The notes below the pieces were generated by a model. That model made no database searches. It had not been told where the DNA came from and saw only the letters and a program-made list of their open reading frames with translations. A program made the position numbers and the translations under genes. 64,000 nucleotides of DNA from Ciona intestinalis (taxonomy: Eukaryota; Chordata; Ascidiacea; Phlebobranchia; Cionidae). Below, piece after piece: positions 21,075-33,135 of this stretch. The stretch spans positions 1 to 64,000 of the forward strand of contig NW_004190477.2 of assembly GCF_000224145.3 (NCBI RefSeq). Reading direction: 5' to 3'. Within the stretch, counting starts at the first letter, position 1; each line of letters begins with the position of its first letter.

Positions 21075-23880
21075 ATGAAGTTATTATTTCTTCTTTGTTT
21101 AATGATGTCACAGTTCGGTAAGTAACGATTGTGGTGTAATAAGTAACATTCTCGAATACGATAAGGTTGCCCGCAAATGCAACAAACCCGCAAAAGATAG
21201 TTAAGAAGCCAACTTTTCGCAGTCACCTCAGTTATCAAGAAATTCACATTTTCCCATTTTTTAGCCGTTACGAACTCGAAGAAAAAAATTGACAACTTTT
21301 CTTTCGATGACATTTCAATGTATGAAAAAGAGAAGGCGATTTTAAACTCCAATTGTACAGGTAGTATAGCATTTCTATGTTTTTGGCGGGCTTTACACCA
21401 CGTGGTTTTGTTGATGCAGATTCAAAGTCTTGCCTTCAACGTTGTCAACATGGGAAGGTATGGACGCTTCAAACAGGTTGTTGTAGTTGTACATGTAGAC
21501 GAGGTTATATTTTATCAACCGATGGAGAGTCGTGTACAAGAGGTATGAAGGGATTGGTTGCGACTTATTTAGTTTGCTTTTTACCGCGAATTTCTGTTTC
21601 TAGTCCGGTTTGGTGAATGGTCAAGTTGGAGTTCATGCATTGTATCTGAGTGGGGTGGGGTGCAACACAGAGGACGACTTTGTAAGACCAAGTTAGGAAG
21701 ATCTGCGAATAATAGATGTGTGGGTGCTGGTAGCCAATCAAGATCGTGTTCAAAAGTTACCAGTGGTAAGTTGGTTATGTTGGTTTATACTGGTAGTTAG
21801 CAATCTTGTTAAACAACCTTCTAGATTTTCGAATTCGTAAAAACCTCTTGGATCTGACCGATGAAGAACTTCATGATTTCATTCAAGGATTCACTAAATT
21901 TAAACATGATCATTCGCTCTTTGGATATCTTGTAAGTGATAGTGAACAGCTTGTGTAAGAGTATTAGTTGTACTGATATATTGTTTGGTTTTAGAACACG
22001 GTCAAATGGCATGGATGGCCTTTTAAATGCCCATGGTATAAACATGGCATTAAATGGCATTCAGATGGACATTGCAGTTGGCATCAACATCCTATGTTCC
22101 TATCCTGGCATAGACTGATCACTATACAGTTAGAACTTGGTAAGTTATCCAACCTGACGGTATGTAAGCAAGATATAGTTGGGCGCGAATGTTCTGATAT
22201 TGCTTTTCTCGCTTCTTTTCGTTTAATATTGATAAGAACTGTTTGTTATTTTCAGGTTTATCTCGTCACATGAAAAACAAAACGCTTGGAATTCCTTACT
22301 GGGATTGGACGGATCCTACTTACAAAGGACTTCCAGATTTAGTGAAGAACCCAACCATTTATGATCCCATATTGAAGAAATATGTTCCCAATCCAATCTA
22401 TAGAACGTACATACCAAGTCACACCCTAGTTAATAACAAAACCCTGTAAGTTTATTCATATTTGACTTTTTATATTGATTAAACAAACAGTTGTCTTCCC
22501 AAACCTTGTGTAGTACTATCTCAATTAAATTAGTTGTTACAAAATTATTACTTTCCCCACACAATTATCTACTAAGTTACATAGGGGTGATAACTCCTAA
22601 AACAAAACACCTGTGTTATAACGACTGTCAGTGCCCGCCATGCGATAATAAAGCAAGGTACATCTTTTTATTTAGATACAATTACCGAGTAGTAGAAAGT
22701 GCTGGCTACCTTCAACATGACCTTATGTTGAGGAATGTCATTCTTGCTCTTTCCACGCCAAGTTACAAAAAGTATGATGATACTGCAGTTTTATCCCATG
22801 ATCAGGTTATCTATAAATTCTTATTAAATATCTACCCACTGTGAGTTGCTTCTTATACCTAATGCCCTCAAGTTTTGGTGTAAGTACAGTGGTTTAACCG
22901 TAATTGCTCCAACCCTGTGGTCACTAATGGGTTGTGCATATTGTCACTTTAGCCGTATAGATACTTGTAAGTGGGTACGAGGTGCATGAAACAGAACACA
23001 CGTGTCAACAACAACTGTTGTTGTCTGCCTTGCGAAGATAAAGCAAGTTTACATGATCTTACCAATAACTTTTATTATTTAATAAATAAACAAATCTTAT
23101 GATCTGTTGTATATTATCAGTTGTATATTTACTAACTTCAATCTTCAAGTTAAATTAAAATGTTAAATTTCTTAATTGAATTATTTGTTAGATCCACAAC
23201 TGTATGTGCGTGCCTAAAGATCCTCATATTGACTGCACCTACAGCTTTGATACAACTGGTTTCTCAGCATTTGAACCAGCATTCTTGTTGCACCACAGCC
23301 AAATAGATAGGGTGTATGCTTTATACCAAAAACTAAGGCAAGTTTTAGGAACACAAGATTGGACAAAAGATAGTTTTTTGGATCCTTACAAGGTTGGTAA
23401 GATGTTATTTATTTATCTTGTAATGTAATATCATCAGTATCTTCGTATACACCAGACACACATGGTGTATTTATACACCTCATACATCTGACACGTTTTA
23501 TCATGTATTTGTGGCAACTGACTTATGGTTTGTTTCAGCTGGATGAACATTTTGATTTCTTTAACCGTTCTGATGTTTCTGGGTCATGGGATTGGCCGAT
23601 GTCCCCGTTTTGTAACGCTTCAATGAACCCAAGTTACGTCACGTTAAACAAAGACTCGTGGACCGTCGGCAATTCTTATTATTACCAAGAACTGTTTGGG
23701 TATAAGTACGACACGTTTGATCTTGCTAGAAGAGATTGGAAACTTCTTCTCAAAGATTTAAAGCAGAGTTACAAAAGTAAATATTATGGGAAGAGCATCC
23801 CCTATTTCTCGCACATGGGGGTTGACTTGGGCGAAATATCTCCTGGGTCTACTCAATTTATAACCGGTTGTACTGTCTAA
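21075..23880 (+). CDS. secreted EGF-TSP1-tyrosinase/hemocyanin-like protein, copy 2
   Basis: Ten exons: 21075-21117, 21265-21360, 21420-21542, 21604-21765, 21825-21931, 21995-22139, 22256-22445, 22676-22805, 23192-23392 and 23539-23880 (1539 nt, 512 aa). Signal peptide MKLLFLLCLMMSQF, an extra 32-residue exon absent from copy 1, EGF-like exon (CSCTCRRGYILSTDG), TSP1 exon (FGEWSSWSSC), then the copper domain. CuA has WHGWPFKCP and CSWHQHPMFLSWHR, IPYWDWTDP follows, and CuB has SHDQIHNCM with FLLHHSQIDRVYA. Exon lengths match copy 1 except in the CuB exon, one codon shorter. The donor after SHDQ is a plain GTTATC. The TSP1 exon, its following intron and the next exon are almost identical to copy 1, while the EGF, CuA and CuB exons differ clearly. 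Function as for copy 1. Confidence 0.87.
22880..23050 (+). mobile_element. composite SINE, middle and tail
   Basis: CAACCCTGTGGTCACTAATG, GAGGTGCATGAAACAGAACA and CTTGCGAAGATAAAGCAAG. A second tail fragment lies at about 22575-22660, directly before the exon at 22676. Confidence 0.65.
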
Positions 23881-25447
23881 TTAACTACCAACGTATGAAC
23901 TTGTTAAAACGATTACATTTTAGTATACCGTTATATTTACAGAAATATACTTTGTTTGGTATAAGTATTAACTGGCTTACATTCTCGAGGGTGGGAAGCT
24001 GAGTGACTTATCCATGGTTGCCACTTCCATGCCCACAGTCGAGTTGCTGAAGCTATTGCAGTGTGTGGATAATCACAATTTAGTTTGCGTAATGTTGGTC
24101 ACGACCCGCATAATGGGGTGTAGTGGACAAAGATCTTTCGAAACACTTGCTAAACTACTCGTTTGAAAGGGCGCGAAATTAAATATTTATGATTTCCATT
24201 GTTTGATTGTTTTTGCCAACACTAAACTTTATTCACAACGAATATTTCGAAGTTTGAAGTAGACGACACGTTGCGGCGTAATTTCTTATAATTAATGCTG
24301 CAGGCAAAATGACCGAGTCAGTTTTGTTGTGTGAGGCCAGACAGACTTGTCCAGAGTTGGTTTAAGACACGGAATTTAATAATGCGACATTAGAAATGTG
24401 GTTGATACAGAACTACCTTAGATTAAAACTAAAACCGTCAGCATAGTGTTGCTTCAGATAATTTTGAACGTTTATTGAAATGTTGTATTAAAAAGCGTAT
24501 GATTTCCGTAGCGATTAAGTATAACATTGTAATATATATACCATTACTTATTATCTCTTCGAATACGATAGCGAAGATCAAATAGATTAAACCATGCAGA
24601 GAAGGGAATTAGCAGTTTAATGTCGTCAAAACATTATTTAGAATAATGTAACTAAACTTTATAAAAATCAGACGAAGTAGCTCGCTAATATTTTATTCTC
24701 AGGTTTAATACGAAAGTTATGTCGGCTTAAGTAAGCCGTGGTCTCATTACAAATAATATATCGGCATACCGGAACAGCTTAGCTATATAATCTATGTCCC
24801 ACGAATATTCTAAGTTGTGGTGAGATTTCCGTATGTTACGTTCAGGGTTAAATGAGTTTCATTCGTTTAACATGAATTTGTATTTGTCTCTTCGAATACG
24901 ACAGTGAGGATCAAATTAATCAAAACAACGATAGAAGGGAATTAGCAGCAAAACTACAGTCTTACAATCTACGTCTACAACAATTTGAAAGTGTCAAATA
25001 AAAGCGTGGCTGCTAAACCCATTATTACGTGGTTAGTTTTAGAATATTAACAATTGGAAGACAATGGGGTCATGTCGCGTCATCGGTTTGACCTGTTATG
25101 ACGTCATCGGAACCTTGAAGCACGTGACCATGTGAACGGAAGTGACGAACCGCAGTCTTTCGAAGTTTTGTTTCAGAACTTTAGGAATAATTTTCACGCA
25201 GCTAAGTTTAACTAAGAGACTGGTGAGGTTATTTTTGACGAAATATATATTTTTTTATAGTAAACCATTCGTTTGAGTTGGTTGTTTGTTACGTATTTCG
25301 TAGCACTTGTTTCCGACTGTTATTTCGTTGCTCGTAAACTTCATAAGCAGTAGACCGGGATCAGCGTTTTACATAATTCATCACAGTTATTTTTCACGAG
25401 TATTTTTTCGGTAATGTTTCAGCTCTAGTGTTTGTTAAGTTGCAGTA
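23881..25447. other. intergenic region between tyrosinase copy 2 and the LDLa-GPCR
   Basis: It holds one reverse-strand copy of the 125-bp repeat (about 23985-24070) and two copies of the third repeat family (24555-24640, 24890-25025). There is a run of TGACGTCA-type sites near 25075-25150. No exon was recognised. Confidence 0.5.
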
Positions 25448-28400
25448 ATGATGGCAGTTGTATGTTTTATCGTCTTCATCACTCACGCAATATTAATGGG
25501 TGAGTTCGTGTGTGTTTAATGCATTATTTATTATCTCGTATGTTACGTAATATACATGTATGACGTGTGTAAAAGTTACGTCATACTATATGGCGTATGT
25601 AAAAATTACGTTATACTTTATAACGTCATCAAATTAATCCCAAAGCGAATGTCGCTTTGTTAAACACCAAGCCTGAGTCTTGAACCCCACGCCCTATGGT
25701 TATCACTATAAACGCTAACTTGAGATATTTAACTTTAATAGATAGAACAAGCGCTCATAACCTCCCAGGGTCAACGCTGAACAATACCTTGTGTCTGGAT
25801 TGCGATGTCAGGTGAATATGGGGTTTAATGCGTTTATGTTTTATACTTAACTAAGTTAGGTCTTTATTTTTTTATTTTGTTTTAATAATTAGAATCCTAT
25901 TTGAGTTTCTTGTTTGTTGGGTTTAGCAGCCACGCTTTTATTTGACATTTATTTCAAAGAGTTTGTTCCTGTAGTGCTCTTTTCGTTGTTTTAATTAATT
26001 TGAACCTCGCTACCGTATTCTAGGAAATAAATAAAATTATATGTTATATTTATTGCAGCTATTAATACGGGACCTCCCCTTACGGTAATTTCCCTTTTAT
26101 TTACGTCGCAAACAGTTGCAGAACTAGCGGAACAGCAGATACACAACTCGTCTCGCGACTAGATATCTGTGACGCATTAATACAGTGCGATGACGTCACA
26201 CCTTGTGACGTAGGATGCTCTCAATATTATCGGTGTCATGGGTCGTCTGAATGCGTGGAACGCAGCACTATATGTGACAAGAACTCATGTAATGGTTGTA
26301 GTGAAGATACGGAGTGGCAACATGGGATCGGGTTCGAATGCGCAAGACAGGGTTTTTATTGTTTGCTACCACAGCAATTGTTATGGGACAATGTAAAGGA
26401 TTGCGATGGTGGGGAAGACCTTTGTTATTCAGCACCCGGTGTGGTGGTCGGTGATGGAAGGTATATGTTGCTGAGTATGTGGGGGGTGTGTTGGTGTGAA
26501 AGGGTGATGAGCGTTGTTTTAGCACGGGTGTTCTGTTTCATACACCTCGTGCCCGCTTACGAGTTACCACGTATGTAAATTATTTATCCTCGCATGAAAG
26601 ACAGTGACAGCCGTTATAAGTTATAACCGCTATGGTTCCATATGGGTGATATCTATAAAAACAACAGTTCTACTGTCTGCACACTCAGCAATAAACACCC
26701 AACACCCTTCTACCTAGAGATATTCGTAGCATGCACGGTGCTACACTGGATGAAGGGAAATGCTTTGAATGTTTGGATCACACAATGATTATTCCTTGGG
26801 ATAAAGTTTGTGACGACGTGATGGATTGTAGCGACCAATCAGATGAATGCTTATGTGAGGCACGGGTTCCTTCTATTTGTAAATTCATCTACAACACATA
26901 CGCGGAGCCTAATAGGTGAGTTTGGTTAAAGTATTGGAATGAATAAAACTTGGTGGGGCAACGTTGGTCATTATAACAGTCCAGTTTAATGTGGAACCTG
27001 TTTTATTTAGGAGGTAAAAGCAGTCTAAGTGTTATGTTTGAGTAACCAGGTCTAACTTATAGATGCTCTGATTCACATAGAGTGGTTTAATGGGATCCTG
27101 GTCTATAAGCATGTAGTGAAGTATATATGCTGTGTAAAGTTACCGATGTAATCTGTAGCCTGTGTAATACGGTTTGTTTTGTTTTAATTGTTTTTTATGC
27201 TTAGAAAAACATTGATATTCTTTAAATAAAACATGTGTTTTGTGTTGTAATAATAATGTTGTTTGTATAGACCTGATGACGTTGCATTATGTAAGCTCGG
27301 TGAAGTATCTTGTGGGGGAGGTGTTTGTATCTCTAGATCAGAGGTGTGTGATTCATATCCACAATGTAGCGATAAAAGAGATGAGAGGTGGGTTATCTTG
27401 GTGGTTGAGAATACTTGGCTGTGGCCAGAGGGTGGCGAGTTCAAAGCTTGATGCTGCCACTATCGTTTCACTTGAACGAATGTTAACAATGGTTACAGAG
27501 AGAAGTGATCAATAATTCGTGCTACAGCGGTTGTTGTGCTTCTATCTGACCCGACAATACTGGGTTAGCAGCCATGATCGCTTTTATTTGACAATTTTCC
27601 CAGTGTTTCTACCCGGAGCATTTTAACGACTGTTGAGCTGCCAATATTCGTTTCTTCGCTGTTTTAATTTGATCATCGCTCAAAGAAATATAAATTGTCT
27701 TTATTCCAGCAATGAATTCTGTGATGGTACGATTCAATGTCAGTATGCTGATCAAGAATATGCAGAAAAATTATGCAGGTTTGGAATTTATCTTATCACA
27801 TATACCCTAATAATACTGGGTGTTTGGTATTTAAGCTATACAGTACAGCTGCCTAAAGAAACAGAGTAATATTAAATACTTGTATCCAAAGATTATGTTT
27901 GCTTGGTAACAGAAGCAGTAGAAAGAACATAGAAATATTATTGCTAAACATGCTTTAAAATCTGGTTAGGTCTGTGGAGTAACATCCTGGGTGTTGGGGT
28001 AATGGGCCAAGTCTGGTCTAAATGCCATGCCCAGCTATATAACCTCACCCATATAGAATATACATTCACACCCCCATGCACCCACAGATGCGACACCTCC
28101 TTCCATCCATGTCAAGCCAACATAGGAGCTGCATGCGACGGGGTTATGAACTGCCCTCCTCCTTTTACGGGGGCGTACAATGTACAAACGAATTGGAATT
28201 ACCCAGAAGATGAATGCAAAGCTGAATGTGATGTTGGTGTATATGGTTGTGTAGATGGATCATTCAGCGCGGTGTCTGAGGGAGTGGGGATGATTGCTTG
28301 TCTCACTTATATAGACGTAGGTGTTGCATTATTCCCACTTTTGTATGAAGAAGTTTGAACTCAAGATTTGAATGCAAGCGATGCAAACCTTTACCTGTGT

Positions 28401-31400
28401 AATTTACTTTACCTACAAGTTACAACACCTAATTTTGCAAAATGTTTTTGTGTTTTCTGTATTCTGTTCATTTAGCTTATATTACCTTGAATGGCCACTG
28501 GGTTTAAAGGTGGCAGTGGTTTGGATTCTCGCTAATTAGCATTTAGATATTTTAACATCAAATATTATTACTTTTTTATCCTCTCATGGCAGGCAACAAA
28601 AGTCGTTATAACTTGGGTGTAATATTGGTAATGACCTCTTGTAACCTTTAGTACAGCAACGCAACCGCCTCATTGGTCAGCCATGGTGTGACATCATCAA
28701 GGTGGTGTGATGGTACGCTAGATTGCAGCTCGGGGCAAGATGAGTATTTGGCTTCCTGTAACCAGACGAGGTTCTTCTGTGATGTCATAGACGGCAAAGT
28801 TAGCATTCCATTGTCCAAGGTTTGTGATGGAACAATGGATTGTATTGGGGGGCAAGATGAATCAGATTGTGTGGGGCGGTTCAGGTGCGACGTACTTAGT
28901 GGGACTAAGGTGGGTTCCTTATATTTAAAGATAACAATGTTTTGTGAATTCGCATTTTTCCAACTTTTCAGCGTCTTATTTTAGTTTTCATGTGTGATAT
29001 TTTCGGACTTTTTGAACAAACTTTATTCTCATTCTTGTATATTAAGTGGCTTTGTATTATTGATGAAAGGATTCAAACCTGACAGTGAGCTTAAGGTGTA
29101 TGAAGTCACCATGTATGGTGCACAACACCCGTGTATTAGACTTCCATATATTCAACTACGATTTTATTCTCTTTCCTCCGTCGCCTCTTTACTGACACCA
29201 AGTGGCTCGTTAACCTCACAACACTTTTTGATAACTTCGCTCGTTCCGACATTTCTGAACGAAATGTTTGATTCTCTCCGTCAACCATTGTTATTTTAAC
29301 GCCTCTATTCTAAGTTACTCTACTTGAATTTCCTGCCCCAAAATAGTATCATAACAATGCCCATTATTAGGTTTCTATAGATTACCTTTACGTTTGTGAT
29401 TACAACATCAACTGCGACGATGGAGAAGATGAAATGGATTGTCGAGATGGGAGGTTTTATTGTGAGAATAAAGATCCGCTGTTCGTGATGAGCTCGAAGG
29501 TGAGGTTATGTTTGTGTGCAAACTCTGCCAGGTATAAAATATGGAAGTTATAATAAGGTTATTATTAGTCATTATTTGCCTTGTTATATTTTTATTTTTG
29601 TTTGTTAGAGAAGCAACACTTTAAATGGTGGATGCCCAGCCTAAGAATAAATATTACTTATTTATCCTCGCATGGCGGAGTAACCACAATCATATCCACA
29701 GTTGTTCAATGGACGTGGTGATTGCTCCGACTGGAGCGATGAATGCCCTACAGACATGACGAGCGAAGACACATTTTCATCGAGATATCATTTGATCGCA
29801 AACCCGATACTTCGTGTGTTTGTGTGGATTATGGGGGTGTTAGCTGTTGGGGGAAATCTGGTGAGTTGTTTATATTATTGTGCGCTTGTGACTTTTCCAT
29901 GGTTGGCACTTCTATATGGTGAGGTTCTTCAGTAAGGAGAATTTAGGCCAGAGTTGGCCCATTACCCCTTCACCCATAGCCAGGGTGCTACCACATGAAC
30001 ACCAGATGTTTCCGTCTGTGTAAACATTCGAATAATTCCTTAGATAGTGATCGTTGGTGAAGTATTGGAATGCAAGAACATGAAGAAACGAGATTTCGCG
30101 TCACTTCGTGCGAATCATATCTTTGTGCTAAACCTTGCTGTTGCCGATCTATTGATGGGAGTGTATTTGATTATATTGGGTGGCGTGGGTGTGTTATATC
30201 AGGGCAGATACTGCATAGATAAATATACATGGCTTACAAGTGCGTTGTGTTCAAACATTGGCGTCCTTGTTGTTGTATCGAGCGAAACATCAGTGGTGAC
30301 AATGGTGATTCTTACTTCATTCAGGGTTTATGCTACGTACAATGTAAGTATTGTGATGTTAATATATTAGCTATTATGACTGTGCTATTTCATTTGTTTT
30401 ATGGTATATTTAATATATGTGGTAAACTAAGTGTATGAAACAAAACACCTGTGGTATTACGACTGTCATTTTACCCTGGCATACAAGGATTAATAAGTTG
30501 CATTCATCTGGACGTTGTTATTTAATTTCCAGCCGTTCTCATCACAATTGAACCCCCGCTCGTGGCTCGTCACGCTCCTTATCGCCCTCTCGTGGCTGTT
30601 TGCGGTCAGCATAGCAACTGTCCCGTTTGCTCCGAGCCTTCACCACTTCTTCATAGAGAAAGCCTGGATCAAAGGGAACCCGTTCTTCAAGAGCGAGATG
30701 GTGGGGTTAACGCCAGCGAAAATATTCGTTCGGAGGTTGTTGTCTTTTGATTCACATTTCGGGAACTCCACCCAAAGTTTATTGAACCAAGCCGCTGATT
30801 CACGAAGTTGGATCGATCTTATTAAAGTGATGGAGTCCGATCCGGAGGGAAGCCACTACTTGGATATCGTTGGATATTTTGGGTGAGTTTGTTTCTATTC
30901 TATATGGGTGAGGTCCTAAAATGAGGCATGTCATGGCGCCTGGGATTTAGGCCAGAGTTGGCTAACTTAGTAGTTATACCCGCGTGTATGAACTTTGTGT
31001 AGAAGCTATTTTATTTGGCTGTCTATGTCACCGCATTACTTTTTGGCTTGTTCAACATCTTACCCACATCATATTTTCACAACATTTTTATCCCAGGTAT
31101 TACAGCGACAACAGCGTTTGTATCCCAAAGTTATACGTAAAACACAGCGATGCTGCGTGGGGATTCTCGTTGGCGGTCTCAATATTTAACTTCTTCTCAT
31201 TTATCTACGTTTTGGTGGCTTATTTCGCTATTTATTTAAAGTCCAGTAAAAGTTTGTTGCTTCACTCAAAGGGAAAACAACAAAGCATGATCTCGAAGAA
31301 GAATGCAGGTAAGGTTGTTCATATTTTACCCACCATATGTATTGGTTTGATGGGTTGGTTATTTGTGTCCAGCCATGGGTAAACAAGTTAAAAACCTGGG

Positions 31401-32085
31401 TTCGGACATTATCATAATATATCTTGTATGAAAACCATTCAATAACGATGTGTTTTTAACTGTAATTGTGTTGTAATGGTTGTTGTCGCTATATCCTGTA
31501 TTTTTGTTTCACATTTTTTACTTATCTTCTTTGCTGTAATCAAAGAAACAAATATAGTGGATATACTAACCCATACCCAATGTATGACAAAACACTCAAT
31601 ATATGATATCATAATCTAACATACAAATAATACATAACATATACCCTATATAACATCTTATCCCACTTAGCGACTGTTGTTTTGTCGCGATATCTTGTCT
31701 TTTCATTATTTTGCATTTCTTCCTGATATTCACTTACGTAATCAAACAAAGATATAAAATGTTGTTAAAAAGTTAAAAATATAAAATCACCCCTCTATAT
31801 AACACCTTATCCCACCCAGCCATGCAAAGGAAGATCATCCGTTTAATCATCACCGACTTTTGTTGTTGGGTTCCCATCTCCATCATGGCCTTCCTCAGCA
31901 TTGGTGGTTATGATATCCCATCCGTCGTGTACTCAGTGTCGGCCATTATCCTGCTTCCCATCAACAGCGCTCTCAATCCACTTCTGTACTCAAACTTTGT
32001 GGATAAAGTAATTGATAGAATGAAGAAAAAGCCGGAACGCCAAGTCTCGCAAAGTTCTGAGACTTTGCAGAGCACACGTGTGTGA
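25448..32085 (+). CDS. LDL-receptor class A repeat GPCR (GRL101/relaxin-receptor-like)
   Basis: Thirteen exons: 25448-25499, 26163-26438, 26720-26915, 27271-27387, 27710-27778, 28088-28273, 28657-28909, 29371-29499, 29702-29860, 30044-30343, 30533-30882, 31097-31308 and 31820-32085 (2565 nt, 854 aa). A signal peptide (MMAVVCFIVFITHAILM) is followed by about eight or nine Cys-rich LDLa-type modules, for example VCDDVMDCSDQSDEC and VCDGTMDCIGGQDESDC. Seven membrane segments follow: TM1 LAVGGNL, TM2 LNLAVADLLMG, TM6 ITDFCCWVPISIMAFL and TM7 LLPINSALNPLLYS. The TM6-TM7 part is like relaxin receptors and snail GRL101. No leucine-rich repeats lie between the LDLa modules and TM1. The usual DRY site reads LTSFRVYATYNPF. 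Ligand unknown. The acceptor of exon 2 (26162) and donor at 28274 (GTCTGA) were chosen because they keep phase; both are weak. Confidence 0.84.
26510..26610 (-). mobile_element. SINE tail fragment
   Basis: GTTTTAGCACGGGTGTTCTG, TTTCATACACCTCGTGCCCG and TTACGAGTTACCACGTATGT in an LDLa-GPCR intron. Shorter remnants lie at 28560-28620, 29655-29695 and, in + orientation, 30420-30505. Confidence 0.65.
31465..31815 (+). repeat. imperfect duplication before the last GPCR exon
   Basis: Two similar blocks run from GTTGTTGTCGCTATATCCTG to AACATCTTATCCCACTTAG, and from CTGTTGTTTTGTCGCGATAT to AACACCTTATCCCACCCAG. Each ends in an acceptor-like sequence, but only the second precedes coding sequence. Confidence 0.55.
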
Positions 32086-32089
32086 CTCC

Positions 32090-32895
32090 TGTGGGAGTGA
32101 CAACCATGGATAAGTCACTCAAGTTCCCACCCACAAGGATATAAATGACCAAACCAACCGAAAGTCATGTCTGCTTATCCACACACTACAATAGCTTCAG
32201 CAACTTGACTGTGGGCATGGGAGTGGCAACCATAGATAAGTCACTCAAGTTCCCACCAACGAAGATATAAATGACCAAACCAACCAAAAGTCATGCCTGC
32301 TTATCCACACACTACAATAGCTTCAGCAACTTGACTGTGGGCATGGGAGTGGCAACCATAGATAAGTCACTCAAGTTCCCACCAACGAAGATATAAATGA
32401 CCAAACCAACCGAAAGTCATGCCTGCTTATCCACACACTACAATAGCTTCAGCAACTTGACTGTGGGCATGGGAGTGGCAACCATAGATAAGTCACTCAA
32501 GTTCCCACCAACGAAGATATAAATGACCAAACCAACCAAAAGTCATGTCTGCTTATCCACACACTGCAATAGCTTCAGCAACTTGACTGTGGGCATGGGA
32601 GTGGCAACCATAGATAAGTCACTCAAGTTCCCACCAACGAAGATATAAATGACCAAACCAACCGAAAGTTGTGCCTGCTTATCCACACACTGCAATAGCT
32701 TCAGCAACTCGACTGTGGGCATGGGAGTGGTAACCATAGATAAGTCACTCAAGTTCCCACCAACGAAGATATAAATGACCAAACCAACCGAAAGTTGTGC
32801 CTGCTTATCCACACACTACAATAGCTTCAGCAACTTGACTGTGGGCATGGGAGTGGCAACCATAGATAAGTCACTCAAGTTCCCACACATGAACA
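32090..32895 (+). repeat. array of ~125-bp repeats after the GPCR stop codon
   Basis: About six and a half units with ACTGTGGGCATGGGAGTGGC, AACCATAGATAAGTCACTCA, AAGTTCCCACCAACGAAGAT and TTATCCACACACTACAATAG. The array begins within a few bases of the stop codon and so forms most of the 3' flank, probably the 3' UTR. Confidence 0.93.
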
Positions 32896-32912
32896 CACAA
32901 TAGTTAGGCGGT

Positions 32913-33030
32913 CACTCAGTCGGTTCAGGTTCAAAGCTTAATGCTGCTACCATTGTGCTCTTCGTTGGCACGTGTTTTCTTGGGCAAAACATTTAACGAC
33001 AATTGCTCCAACCCAGTGATCGCTAGTGGG
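32913..33030 (+). mobile_element. composite SINE, head fragment
   Basis: Worn head GCGGTCACTCAGTCGGTTCA, GCTTAATGCTGCTACCATTG, then TTCTTGGGCAAAACATTTAA and CAACCCAGTGATCGCTAGTG. A second worn head fragment follows at 33055-33135. Confidence 0.6.
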
Positions 33031-33135
33031 TTGTCCGGTGTTATGACAAACTGGTTGGACTGTTATTCTCTAAACCGGAAGATACCGGGTTTAAAGCTCG
33101 TCACTGCCACTATTGTGTGTGTCCCAGGACAAGAA

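Noticed and set aside
26059-26162. Exon of the LDLa-GPCR starting at the acceptor 26058
   Set aside because: In the phase set by the signal-peptide exon it meets a stop before the Cys-rich part; the acceptor at 26162 keeps the frame open.
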